Part shown: piece by piece, positions 53,281-64,000 of the stretch
Position numbering within the stretch: position 1 is the first letter of the stretch
How the letters are laid out: the number at the start of each line of letters is the position of its first letter
Assembly: GCA_018881555.1 (NCBI GenBank)
Contig: JACAXG010000071.1
Location: forward strand, 2,362,537 to 2,426,536
Direction: 5' to 3'
Source: Amblyornis subalaris
Lineage: Eukaryota > Chordata > Aves > Passeriformes > Ptilonorhynchidae
DNA length: 64,000 bases
Translations under genes and position numbers: made by a program
The notes under the pieces: generated by a model
Told to the model about the DNA's origin: nothing
The model's input: only the letters and a program-made list of their open reading frames with translations
Database searches by the model: none

Positions 53281-55560
53281 CTTTGCATCATGTTCCTTTT
53301 GGATACTGCTGTGTGCGGTGGGATATTTTGGGTTGTTTCAGCTGCTCCGCAGGGAAGGGCATGTGCCTCCACTCCCAGCTGCCGAGGACTGGCTCCTCAG
53401 GGCACTGGCTGAAGCAAAAAAAAGTTGTGGGCTAGTATTTCTGGCAGCTCTCCTTTCCCTGCTGGGCCAGGCTTCTGCTGCCCTTTGCCAGGCACTTTGG
53501 ATCCCCCCACCCTGTTTGGGCGCTGGGAGTCCAAGCCAGAAATGCGTCCATCTCTCCATGGAGGTCCTGTTGGGCTTGCCCTTCCCTGCCTGCACGGCCC
53601 TTGCTCCAAGCCCTGCACAGAGCTCCTGTGCCACAAGGTTCCGCAGGAGCCAGGGAGAACGGGGCAATAGGAACTCTCTGGCACCCTGGAAGCCCCCCAA
53701 GGGAGCGGCAGCACTGGGCCATGTCCCCGTGCTGTCCTCAGTAGGGCTCAGATGGGCACCCGGGAAAGGCTGTGGCACAGATGGAGCGTGGGGACACGGG
53801 GCAGCACCCCCAGGTCACTCAGAGGAGAAGGGAGGCTGCAGGGGCGCTTCATGCTTCCCAGAGCTCTCGTCGTGGCTCGGCGGTGGGAGGCAGCCGGGAG
53901 GTTTGGAATGACAACAGGAGCTAAATTGGGATGGCCCAGAGAGGGTGAGAGCAGGCGGGAGGAGGGGACCTGTGATTAATCGGGATGAACAAGGCGACAG
54001 GAAGAATTCCTGGCCGGGGAGGGAGGATGGCCTGGAGCTATGCGGGAAACGTGGGATGGGGGATGTTACGAGGCTCCTGGCAACACGGCAGGATCATGGG
54101 GCTGCCCGAAACCGCCTCGGGGCTTGTCCCCTTCGCCCAGTGCACTGGTGTCTGCCCAGGCAGGTGCAGGGCTGGGTGCTGGGGCAATCCCACTCCCCAG
54201 CCAAGGTGAGAGGTGCCCAGCTGAGCTCAGGCTGTGTGTGGTGATGTCCTCCAGGACTGTCCCCCTACTGCCACCCCCGGGCACCAGGAGCCCCCAGCCA
54301 GGCAGGGGCAGCCGGGCAGGACAAGGGGATGGAGGGGGATGCTCAGTCCCTCCACTGGGAGCTGCCTCCCTGCACCAGGGGTACTCAGCTGGCACCTGGG
54401 ACCTCCCTGGGCATCTCCAGGCATCCTCTTGGGCCCCGGGGAGACCCCTGTGATGCCCAGGTGTCTCCATGCATGGGGGGGCAGCCCTGTCCTGGCCGAG
54501 GAGAGGCAGCTCCCTGCCCCCAGCGATGCTGCCGTGATTAATGCCATGGAGTGACCAGCGGCTGGATCCCTTCATGGCCTGCACTGCATTAAAGTCTTCC
54601 TGCTGCAATTACTTCCATCAAGTCCATTAGAAAAATTGCAGATGCTGGAGAGAAGGAGCATGATGCAGAGCCAGGATGCGGCATGAGGAAGTGGTTGCGT
54701 ATCCAACGTGACCCTCGTTGATCACATCCCGTTGCCCACCGTGAGCCGTGCCTGGATCGCCTCCACGGGGAGCCTCTCCCCGCCAGCGGTGCCCCCTGCA
54801 CGTTCCCGGCTCGGGGCCGTGTNTCCCGGGGGGATGCTCGCCGGGAGCTCCCCCTCCAGTGCCGCTGCCGCGCCTCTTCCCACAGCACGGAGCCCGCTCC
54901 CGCCGCTGCCCTGTAATTAGCGTGGCCGCGGCTGTGATTAACGCCTCGCCCTGCCCGCACCGCGATTGCGGCAGGGCCGGGGCACGCGGTGGGACGAGGA
55001 GGAGGAGGAGGGCGAGGAGGAGGCAGGCGCTGAGCAGCGCCGTGAGGACCCTGCCTGCTGCCCGGGGTCCCTCTCCTTCCTGCTGTTAAGGGATGTTTCT
55101 CCGCGCCCAACCGGTGAAGNTGGCCAAGGAAGCAGTGCTGGAAAGGGTCACCCCGTCCCCTGCCCCACGTGCCCCAAACACCCCCTCGTGGGGCCGTGCT
55201 GCGCTGGGGGTGCCGCCAGTGACCCATTTCCCGGTACAGTGGTGCTCGGTGGCGAGGGGACACGTGGCTTTACAGTGAAGGGAGCAGCTTGCTCAGCCCC
55301 ACCACGGTATTTTTAACAGGTGACACTGGGGTGAAAGCAGCCAGCCCTGAGTGAGCTGGGGGGCTATTTCGGGCGGGCAGGGCAGCAGGAGGGGGCAGCG
55401 GGGGCTGGGGCAGCTGCCGAAGCACCGTGGCCCTGTGGCTGCCGGGATCCTCGGGCCAGCGGGAGAGGTCAGCTGCCACTGCCCAAATTCTCCACGGCTG
55501 TTTCATCAACTCCAAAATACTCGGCTGACAGGGCAGGACTTGCAAAACACACACCCCCTC
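53281..55560. other. SRRM4-HSPB8 intergenic region
   Basis: About 2.3 kb with no recognised gene. A GC/CpG-rich patch at 54690-55100 contains TAATTAGCGTGGCCGCGG followed by GTGATTAACG (54913-54942) and a GAGGAGG-rich run (54997-55025). It may be proximal regulatory DNA of HSPB8. Confidence 0.65.
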
Positions 55561-55572
55561 CTCTGAAATCCA

Positions 55573-55580
55573 TATAAATA
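55573..55580 (+). promoter_or_regulatory. HSPB8: HSPB8 TATA box
   Basis: TATAAATA sits about 510 bases upstream of the HSPB8 start codon, placing transcription start near 55600-55612. The resulting 5' UTR of about 475-485 bases is plausible for HSPB8, whose mammalian leader is also long. No other good TATA lies nearer the ATG. Confidence 0.65.
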
Positions 55581-55603
55581 GTACTCGCCCAACGGCTGGA
55601 AGG

Positions 55604-55616
55604 TTAGAGAAGTTTC
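55604..55616 (+). promoter_or_regulatory. HSPB8: Heat-shock-element-like site at the HSPB8 start
   Basis: The sequence is TTAGAGAAGTTTC: an exact GAAnnTTC inverted pair preceded by a TTA in the position of a third (TTC) unit. It lies about 25-35 bases downstream of the TATA box. HSF1 binds arrays of nGAAn units, so this is a reasonable but short candidate. Confidence 0.5.
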
Positions 55617-56084
55617 TGGGCTCCAGGCTCAGGCATTTATTGCAGCTCTCACCCGGGAGCAGCAGGGAAAGTTGCACATAAACTGCTGGAGAGTGAGACG
55701 GGAGAGAGAAGCTTTTTAATCTCGGGATATTTGGTTTTATTATTTTTTTTTTCCCCTCTCCTGACAAGAAGTTTTATTTTCCTCTCCCCAGTCCTGGGAT
55801 CGCAGCCAGACAGGAAGCGTTTTCTCGCGGCCAGAGAGCTCCCTCCGTCCTTCCTGCGCTCCTCCAGCTCCCGGTGATTCAGCCTGAATTGATTCTCATC
55901 GTCCTTCATTCACCTGGTGCTGGGAAGAAGAGACCGTCCCCGCACACCCACATCCCACCCGGCGTGGATGCGTCTCCTCCGGGACAGGCTCCCGGGGGAA
56001 GTTTGCAGCCAGGAGCAGCCACACAGAGGCTGAGGCTCCGTCGGAGAGCCCCGGGGACACGCTCAGACCCTTCCGAAGGAAGCC
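55605..56084 (+). other. HSPB8: HSPB8 5' UTR with one upstream ORF
   Basis: The start is inferred from the TATA box. The only upstream ATG (55968) opens a 21-codon frame closed by TGA at 56031-56033. Its context is weak (T at -3), so leaky scanning to the strong HSPB8 start (GAAGCCATGG) is expected. Confidence 0.6.
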
Positions 56085-56463
56085 ATGGCCGATAGCCAGA
56101 TGCCTTTCTCCTGCCATTACCCCGGCAGGCGCAGCCTCCGCGACCCTTTCCGGGAGCCCGGCCTGACCTCGCGCCTGCTGGACGATGATTTCGGCTTGTC
56201 GCCCTTCCCCGGGGATCTGACGGCGGACTGGCCCGACTGGGCTCGGCCCCGGCTCACCACCACCTGGCCGGGCCCCCTGCGCGCCGGCATCGGCCGCACC
56301 CCCCCCATGGCCCCCGCCTACGGCGCCCACTTCGGGGGGTACCCCGAGAGCCGCAGCCCCGCGCCCTTTCCCCGCGAGCCCTGGAAGGTGTGCGTCAACG
56401 TGCACAGCTTCAAACCCGAGGAGCTGACGGTCAAAACCAAGGATGGCTACGTCGAGGTGTCAG
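56085..56463 (+). CDS. HSPB8: HSPB8 coding exon 1 (residues 1-127)
   Basis: The ATG context GCCATGG is strong. The exon covers the N-terminal region and the first strands of the alpha-crystallin domain, and ends GTGTCAG|GTGAGA in phase 1, splitting Gly127. It is CpG-rich. Reading through would add junk and meet an ambiguous base. Confidence 0.97.
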
Positions 56464-58701
56464 GTGAGAGCCAAGGCACCGGGGAGGCGGCACTGCCAGC
56501 TCGAGGANTTGCTGCAAAATGCCAAAACCGCCTTTATTTTAAGGCAGTGGCAGCAGCCCCGTGCTCGGGAGCAGGGGAGGGCTGCAGCAGGGCTTCGGGG
56601 CAGCTCCAGAAGCAGTTTGGGTGTCATGGGGGGATCTGGCTCACAAGCCATGGTGGTTTGCTGCCAGAATGAAAAAGGACACGTGTCCTTTGGGGTAAAT
56701 CTCCCTGCTTTCCACCCCGGCTGGCGGCACCCTGCCGCAAGCGGCCAAGAGGGGCCCCAGCTCTGCTTGGTTAATTATAGCCAGGGTGAGGCCGGCACGG
56801 AGGGAGATTCCCTTTAAAGGGGCCGAGGGAGAGGCTGGGAAGAAGGGAGCAGCTGCTCCACAGCCCCCAGCCCAGCCTGGGTCTGAGTCGGCCAGAAACA
56901 CGTCCCTGAAAAGTCAGCTAACGGGGGGGACAGTGGGTGTGGGGTCCAGCACATTTGGGGTGCCCACAGGTGCCCTCAGTGTCCATTCAGCCTGGCACTG
57001 ACATCCCCCATTGCCCCTGGCTCCCTGGGCCAGAGTCACTAGGGAGGGCTGGGGGCTGCCACCCAACACAGCTCTGGGTGTTTATTTGGAGCTCAGGGCA
57101 TCACAGAGGGAAAAATGCAGGTCATGGGGGGCCAAGCAGCCTCTGGTTGAAGATCCAGACGCAGGGACCCCGCAGCTTGACAGTGGTGGAAAGGAGCCCA
57201 GCCTGGGGAGTGGGGCCAGGGGGAATGCTGCCACCTCCAAAGGTGTTTGTTTATTTTTATTTTCTTAAGCCCCAGCTCTTGGCAGCCTGTGAACCCCCAG
57301 TTTCTCTCTGGAAATATGGCTGTGGTGTGTCCAGCATCTCCCCCACATGGAGAGGCTCCCTGAGCCCTCCCCAGAGGAAGGGTTTGCACCAGGAAAGGAA
57401 AACAGCTGCTTGGAAAACTTTCCTATTGGGTTTTGTTGTTATTGTTTGCTGGGGAAAAAAAAAAATCTCCTGGTGAGGTGCTGATGTGGGGTGTTGGCCT
57501 TCCCTGCAGGCAAACATGAGGAGCAGCAGGTGGAAGGAGGGATCGTCTCCAAGAACTTCACCAAGAAAATCCAGTAGGTACCGGTCGGCCTGGCTGAGCG
57601 TTGCCAGTCCCCATGTCCCAGCTCACACACGCAGGGACTGTTTCCACCCCAAAATCTGCCCTTCTGCAGCACGTGCCTGCCTGGTTCGGGCCACAAAGTG
57701 ATTTCCCAAGGGANGGAAAGCAGGAGGAGGCCCTTTTTAAGGTGTTCTGTCAGCCTCCTGAGCGCCCGGGGCTGCNTGTGGGGCCAGCGGGGAGCAGGAG
57801 GGGTGCGAGGAGGAGCCGTCCCCCGGGGTGCAGCAGGGCACGACGGGCTGACACCACAGCCAGCCCCAGAGCTGTGTATCCACGCACANCCTTGTGTATC
57901 CCTGCATCTCCATGATGTCAGCGAGATCGCTATCGCGTTGACTCACCCACGGCTCACTTTGGCAACAACAACCGCGAAGGCGAGCCCAGAGGCCGGCGAG
58001 CCCCGGCCGATGTGGGGGGCAGACCCCACCCGCAGGGCTCGCGGAGTTAACAGGAAAAAGCATCAAAGCCCAGGGCATGGGAAGGGTTTCCTCGGCTGGC
58101 AGCGGCTCAGCCTCGCTTTTCCACCCCGAAGGAGCCCTGTGCATCCCAAACTCCCACGGGAAAGCTGGGGCGAGCCCCGCGCTGCCTCCCGCTCGGCGCT
58201 CGGGCTCCTTTTAGGGGCAAGGCTGGCGGCTGACGTGGGCTGAGGCACGGCCGGGGCTGACTCCTGCGCCGCGGCCGCACAGGCGGCGGTGACATCCCGT
58301 CAAACACATCTGCCGCGGAGATTAAACAGAGCTCCCACGGGGGCCGCGAGCCCGCTCTAAATATCCCCGGCACATTCCCGGGCGCTCCAGTAACAGCAGA
58401 GGCTTTGCCGAGCCCCGCGCCGGGGCTGCTGCCTCGGCATCGCTGCTTCCCCGCCCGCCGCGGGTCCGAGGCTCGGGGTTCACCGGGGATGCACCACGCC
58501 CCCGGCTCCTAACCCATCCCGCGTTTCCTTCCCCCCTGCAGGCTGCCCTACGAGGTGGATCCCATCACGGTGTTCGCCTCCTTGTCTCCGGAGGGGCTGC
58601 TGATCATCGAGGCGCCCCAGATCCCCCCCTACCAGCAGTACGGCGAGGGCAGCAGCGGCAGCGAGATCCCCGTCGAGAGCCAGGAGGCCACCTGCACCTG
58701 A
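56085..58701 (+). CDS. HSPB8: HSPB8 (HSP22), small heat-shock protein; 3 coding exons
   Basis: The joined CDS is 56085-56463, 57510-57573 and 58542-58701: 603 nt coding for 200 aa (human 196). The product is a cytosolic ATP-independent chaperone that binds misfolded clients and, with BAG3, HSP70 and CHIP, routes them to autophagy. The N-terminal region (1-about 95) carries [19 protein letters not shown] and [10 protein letters not shown], typical of HSPB8. The alpha-crystallin domain (about 98-175) carries [35 protein letters not shown] and [12 protein letters not shown]. The C-terminus ends ATCT as in human. Human Lys137 and Lys141, mutated in distal motor neuropathy, correspond to Lys141 and Lys145 here, both intact. 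As usual for HSPB8 there is no clear I-x-I/V tail motif. The order SRRM4-HSPB8 matches human. Confidence 0.97.
56464..57509 (+). other. HSPB8: HSPB8 intron 1
   Basis: 1,046 bases, much shorter than in mammals; no other feature recognised. Confidence 0.8.
57510..57573 (+). CDS. HSPB8: HSPB8 coding exon 2 (residues 127-148)
   Basis: The acceptor GGCCTTCCCTGCAG and the donor AATCCA|GTAGGT bound 64 nt. It encodes [22 protein letters not shown], the central strand containing the neuropathy-associated lysines. It starts in phase 1 and ends in phase 2. Confidence 0.96.
57574..58541 (+). other. HSPB8: HSPB8 intron 2
   Basis: 968 bases, increasingly GC- and CpG-rich toward the 3' end; no other feature recognised. 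Confidence 0.8.
58542..58701 (+). CDS. HSPB8: HSPB8 coding exon 3 with stop (residues 148-200)
   Basis: The acceptor TTCCCCCCTGCAG is followed by [20 protein letters not shown] and [10 protein letters not shown], then a variable tail and ATCT-TGA. It completes the alpha-crystallin domain. Confidence 0.97.
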
Positions 58702-59320
58702 GCGGCCACCCGCGGCCCTCCCGCGCCCCGGCACCCCCGTCCCCTGTCCCCTCTCCCCCCGGACCCCCGCTCCCCGGTCCCTGCGGCGCGGCGTCCTGAC
58801 AGCCTCCGGCAAGGGTGACGGGTGCCGCTCGCAGGGACGGCAGCCCCCGCCACCCCCGCCGGGAGCCGCGGCACACACCGGGTGCCAGGCCACCGGCCCC
58901 GAGGGCTTGTAGCGGTCTGAGGCGCCGGTAGAGGTTTCGTGCCCACGGGGCCAAGCAGAAAGGATGTTCCTCCTTATGGTTATTGTTTGCGCCGAGTCGC
59001 TCGGATGGGATATTTATAACAATAGCAAAAAAGGGCCTTTTTTTTTTTCCTCTAAAATTGACATGGAAACCTGTAGATCTGTGTCTTTTTTCCTCCTCCA
59101 TGAGTTTGTTTTTTTTTTAAACTACATCTCCGCAAAGGACACGTGTCCAGTGGCGGAGTTTGGTGGTGTGGCCTCCGCCCTGCGAAACGCAGACCGTCCT
59201 CGTGCTTTGAACGTTGGTTTGGGGTTTTGGTGTTGTTTGTTTTTTTTCCTTATTTCCAAAGAGAATTTGTGCTTTTACTTGTCAGACCTGAGGAATAAAA
59301 CCCAGTCGATGTTCTTAGCC
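58702..59320 (+). other. HSPB8: HSPB8 3' UTR
   Basis: A GC-rich start changes to T-rich sequence and ends with a poly-A signal AATAAA at 59294-59299, giving a 3' UTR of roughly 0.6 kb. Confidence 0.75.
59294..59299 (+). terminator. HSPB8: HSPB8 polyadenylation signal
   Basis: AATAAA follows the T-rich 3' UTR. Downstream T/GT-rich bases (CTTGTCTCGG...) are consistent with a cleavage site near 59315-59320. Confidence 0.75.
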
Positions 59321-62300
59321 TCCGCTTGTCTCGGCTGAGCCAGCAGGGTGGGCACAGGGCTGTGGGAGGGCGGTGGGAGGGTGGGGGATGCCATCATATG
59401 CCACCTCCCAGCCTGGCACGGGTCATTCCCATGGAGGGAAGAACAAGAGAGACGTGTGGGGATCTCTGCACTGGTGGGGGAATTCTGAATCCCAGCTAAG
59501 ACTCTGCTGGGGAAGCCTCGAGCCTGGCGAGGGCCACGGGCTCATCCTGTCCTTACCCTCTCAAGGGCTTGAAAATGTTCTTCCTGCTTGGGGATGCTAA
59601 ACCAGGCTCTGAGCTGGCAAAGTTGGGTTTGCACCATCTTGCCATGCCAGCTCCCCACGTGCAGCTCCGTGGGGAAGCACTTCCTGGGTAATTCCCCNAT
59701 GGAATGACAAATGGTTTCTGCTGGGTTCTGGGCACAGCCTTAAAACCATTCCCGGGGGCAAAGCACCATTTGTCGACACACTGCAATGCCTGCGGTTAGC
59801 AAAGCTGAGGTGTGGACGGGTGGTGGGAAATTTTCCATCAATCCGTGCAGCACCTGGACCAGGCACCCAGTTTTCCATGTCACCAGGACCTCGGAGTTAA
59901 AAATACAACCTCACATGTTCCACTCCGGCTCCTTTGGGATGCGGTTACCAACAACACCCATCACATGCTGCAAACCCCGGCCCAGGACCCAAGTGCCACG
60001 AAGGCACCCACATTCCAGGTCATGGAGGGGAACCTGGGGACTCTCACCCAGTTTTACAGATTATATTTAACTTCCTACAGTTNTTACAGAGCTGGGACCC
60101 CCCGATGGTGCAGAGCACAGCCAGCCCCAAGCTCGGCCACGCCGGCTCTGCCGGGCACGGCTGTGAGCACAGCAATTTTTATGAATAAAATATAATCCTC
60201 GAAATGCGATACTGACACCAGGATGGAACTCCAAAAAGTCATGAGTCACAGCTCCAGCCCTGTGTCCTTGTGCCACTTGGAGCCGTCATGCCCTGCGGGT
60301 GACACCTCTCCAGCACAAACTGTCCCTCCTCTTCCTCACCTCTTCAAAGAGTTATTTTTAGCAGCCTTTCGAAAAAACATCCCCTGGCCAAACCCCANTT
60401 TTGTCCCCTTTCATGGGAAGGACCCCAGGGGCTCTGGGGTCACGCTCAGGCCCAGCATCCCGGCTGGATGTCCCTCAGTGGACCCCTGGCCCCGCACCCA
60501 TGCCTGGCACAGGATGGTTCCCCACACACAGCTGCAGGTGCAGGGACTCAGCTGTGGTTCATTCCCCCCCTGGCAACTCCCTATGGAATCACAGCTGGGC
60601 CCCTCTCGCACCCTGGGGCATTCGGGGAGGGTCCCAGGCTNTAGCAGCACCAGTGCTGGGACAAAGGGAGCTTCAGACTCAGCTTTGGGGCTGCTGCACT
60701 CAGACAACAGCTCTAGCTCTCGTTCCTGCTGATCCTGCACTTTGGGGCGAGTTTTGTTTTTCNTTAATCGCTTTCTGCTTTATTTGGTTCTGCTTTCTGA
60801 TGAATTCCTTAATAGTGTCTTATAAAAGCTGTTGTAAGCTGCATTAGCAGTAATTTCTTAATGGCTGGGGTTGGCATTGGCAATTAGCACCAGGGACCTC
60901 TTCCATGGGCAGCGTGCTCAGACCTGTGCAGACAGCAGCTCTCCGAGCTCTTGGATGGTCTGGAGTGTCATATACTAATGAAATAATTGTAAACGGAGAT
61001 CGGGAGGGTTTTTTAAGTATGATCTGATTGTTCATGTGAAGGAGGTTTTAAACACTTTATCCCTACTGGTGTTTCTGCAAGTGGANAAATCAGTTTGGAG
61101 ACACTGGGGCACTTCTGCACCAGCCTCTCNCCCCGTGTCTGAGGAGATGGGGTGGGATATGTGGGTTTCTGGGGAAGCAGGGTGAGCAGAGCTGGGGCTG
61201 GTGGGGAGTGGGAGCTGTTTGCTCACCCTCAGCTCATGTGTGAGATGCTGGTTTGGAGCCAGCAGACCCGTAACACAGAGAGGTAGCGGCCACTCCGCAG
61301 TGACATCACATTTATGGGTTTAGGGCAATTACAGCACATCAGGAGGCNTCAGAACACATTATGGTTTATGGCTCAATACCAGCTCTAAGGGACAGGCCAC
61401 GTGCAGGGTGTGACCATGGGGAGCATCCTGTGGCTCTGAGCTAGGGCTGCCTGAGGGAGCTCGGGAGGCACTGAGACCCGGGCTGCACATTTGGGGACCC
61501 CTCTCACACACGGGAGAAGGGGCAGGATTGTGTTTATCAGCAATTCACACTGCATGGGGCACCCCAGCCACAGCAGCACCTCTCTGCCAGCCCTGCCCCA
61601 NCCATTCCAGGAGGACAGTGCTCCTTTATTTCTTCTGGAGCTGCGTTAGACTTGCCAGTATCCACATCAGTCAAGACCAAATGATTTTGACTGCTGAAGG
61701 GGACAGAGGAACTATCCTAATCTTGCCTTTCAAATCCTGCTCTCAGAGCAACACTGTTGCTGCCAGCATGAGGCTGTTCCTGGATAGGGAGGGGAGAGGA
61801 GCAGGTGTTTGGAAGATTTTATTTTATTCTTTCTAAAAGCCAATTCTGATAAAATACACAACCACATCTGAAGGGGCTGGTGGAATTAAGTAGCTGAATG
61901 TTGGGCAATTTGCAATTGGCACTGATGGGGCAGCAGCAGGAGCAAGGATTGTGAGGAGTGTGACTGCTCCNGGAGAGGGATGAGGTGGAAATCCGGCAGC
62001 TCCTGATGCATCTCAGGACCACGAGCTTGCAAGCTCGGCTCTCTGCCCCAGCAAAGCTCTCCTGGGCAGCTGGAGGGAAATGTGGGTGGTCCATGCAGCC
62101 TTTTTGCTTTGGGAAATATTTTTGGTGATCCCTCCCGCAGCACAAGCGGGTGATTCCCAGTGCTCCTGACACAGAGCTGGAATGGGCTGAGAGGGAGGGC
62201 TCAGCACCAGGAGATAAGGGGCTACATCATGGGAAACCAGCCTCAGGGGACCTGCTGCTCCAACTGGCTGCTGTGATGGGCTGAAGGACGTGAGGAGATA

Positions 62301-64000
62301 AGGATAAGGTCACCCAAGCCGTGGGAGAACTCTCCAGGCAGCTCACTGGCAGGAGGCTGGGTGTGAGGAGGCTGAATTAACCTCCTGGCTGTGTCCTGCT
62401 GTCTGTCCCAAGCTGCCAAGGAAGCTGTGGGGCACCACCTGCCCTCTGCAAGGCAGGGACACGGCTCTGTGGGGCCAGGCAGTTCCGAGTCTGGTTTACA
62501 TCCCACCAGGGCTGGGGTGGGGAGCACGTGGCTCCCAGCAGGGCACCGGCTCCCAGCCTGTCCCAGAGGATTTATTTTCCTAAAATGGAAGCAAAAGCTG
62601 AATTGATTTATTTTGGTTGGCAGCATGGGTAAATAATCCACAAGAAGCTCCAGAGCTGTCCAGATACACCAGGCACCTCCGGAGACCCAGTCTCTTCTCC
62701 NAGAAGAACGGGGTTGATCTTATTTTCCTACTGCCCAGCTCCCACGGCAGGAGCAGCTCCCACACCCAAGTCCATCCCTGCTCTGGGAAGCATCACTCTC
62801 ACACCCACACGTGCCCGTGGCTCGCCCTGCAGGGATGCACTTGATGTGTCTCATTGCTGCCTATTGGATCTCACTGTTGGACCGTGCCGTGGGGCCCTGG
62901 CGTGCCCACAGAGACCCTTTTGGTGGCTGTTTGTGCTTTCCAGCCCCTCTGGGAGCCTCTGCACTGCTCTGCACATGCAGGAGCTCAGCCTGACTTCCTC
63001 CAACATCCTCCTCCTCGCTCAGTGGGGCTGCAGAGCGCCCCTGACCCCTCCAGGAAACGTGCAGCTGTCCAGGCTCTNGCTCGGCAGCTGGTTCCTATTG
63101 CTGCAGTTAATCCATCTGGGTTTGCACTGGGGGTTTGGTGTGACACTTCTAGGTGTGTTTTCTTCCCAGAGCCCTCTGGAGCATCCCTGGCTCCCCGAGG
63201 GTTTCTCACACAAAACTGGGCTGCTTCGGTGCGAGCCAGTCCCTTTTCCCTGAGAAAATATCCTGTAACCACCCAGGTGTTTCTCTCCTGTAGCTGAAGC
63301 CATTTGGGGGTTTTCATGTTTCTCTTTGGGAGTTTCTNCTCTGTTGGAGATTTCTGCTTGCAAGCAGTTTTGGTCTCTGCTTGCAAAGCGAATCTCTTCT
63401 GCTTAATTTTGGATGTCTCCAAAGGGAACNCTTTGCCACGTGACGGCCGTGGGGACAGAGAAGCAAAAACTTACTTTTTTTTCTAATGGAAGAACCCAAT
63501 GTCACAGAAATAACCCGCCCTGGCTGGCCAGATGGCCATTTGCTCCCGTGAAATGGCCCAGCCACCCCTGGGAGCAGATCAAGAAGTTCCTGAAGCTTCA
63601 CCCATCCCAGCAGAGGGAAAGGGTGGAGAGATCCCTGTGGATAAAGCAATGCTGGTGGAATGTTACAGATGTTATCGTGTTCTGGATGCTTCTGCCTGTG
63701 CTCACCTCGGGAGGGGACTGGGTGGGCTCTGAGGCCCTGTGATCCCCCCAGCAGCACAGACCCTCCAGGGTGGGCAGTGTGGGTGACCCTAGTGTTGAGC
63801 ATCCCTGACCCATCCATGGAATTGCAGCGGCCTCTGGGCAGCAACACCCCCCAGCCACAAACTCCCCCTCCAGAGCNGCAGCCGGAGGAAGGAGACTCTT
63901 CTCCTATGTTTTCTTTTGTCAGTCTTTAGACCCAGTTGCAAACGCTGCTGATAATTAAGGGCTCTCTTGCTATTTGGGTGAAGCACTGAAGTGCAGCCTC
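59321..64000. other. Non-coding region downstream of HSPB8
   Basis: No exon of the next human neighbour (CCDC60) or any other gene is recognisable. Small AT-rich patches lie at about 60770-60860, 60960-61060 and 61810-61920. The open frames present are short and without family similarity. Confidence 0.6.

Noticed and set aside
59321..64000. Exons of CCDC60 or another downstream gene
   Set aside because: I searched for coding-like spliced segments and found only short frames with no recognisable similarity.
1..64000. tRNA or rRNA genes, CRISPR arrays, insertion sequences, prokaryotic operons, endogenous retroviral genes
   Set aside because: No tRNA A/B box pair with a cloverleaf, no rRNA-like stretch, no direct-repeat/spacer array and no gag/pol-type reading frames were seen. 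The window is ordinary vertebrate gene territory.

Overview
The window is vertebrate nuclear DNA, most likely avian. It carries two neighbouring protein-coding genes on the + strand: SRRM4 (the neural splicing factor nSR100) followed by HSPB8 (small heat-shock protein HSP22). The same pair sits side by side in human 12q24. A bird is suggested by compact introns (SRRM4 in about 41 kb of coding span and HSPB8 in about 2.6 kb, both far shorter than in mammals), very few interspersed repeats, high and uneven GC with CpG-rich islands, and the absence of any Alu/B1-like SINE or recent LINE. A microchromosome location is plausible. Many isolated 'n' bases and one 190-base N block (28116-28305) show a draft assembly. 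None of these falls in a called exon.

Layout. 1-5820: upstream non-coding DNA with short tracts and an inverted repeat. 5825-6300: CpG island, SRRM4 promoter/leader and coding exon 1, with a strong match to the REST/NRSF RE1 element just upstream of the start codon. 6286-25661: a 19.4 kb first intron with GC-rich and AT-rich islands and an old MIR-like SINE fossil. 25662-47654: twelve more coding exons. The 13 exons join in one open frame of 608 codons plus stop, with good splice sites throughout. 47655-about 53280: probable long SRRM4 3' UTR ending at an AATAAA. About 53280-55570: intergenic. 55573-59300: HSPB8, with TATA box, a heat-shock-element-like site, three coding exons (200 aa) and an AATAAA. 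59320-64000: non-coding DNA in which I recognise no gene.

Biology. SRRM4 is a vertebrate neural-specific activator of microexon splicing. In mammals REST represses SRRM4 and SRRM4 redirects REST splicing, so an RE1 in the bird leader fits a conserved loop. Nine of the eleven internal SRRM4 coding exons are symmetric (length divisible by three, phase 2 at both ends), one is itself a 27-nt microexon, and a 69-bp minisatellite begins at the exon 3 splice donor. HSPB8 works with BAG3 and HSP70 in chaperone-assisted autophagy and has no known functional tie to SRRM4. No mobile-element system, CRISPR array or microbial gene cluster is present; the interest lies in splicing and regulatory architecture.
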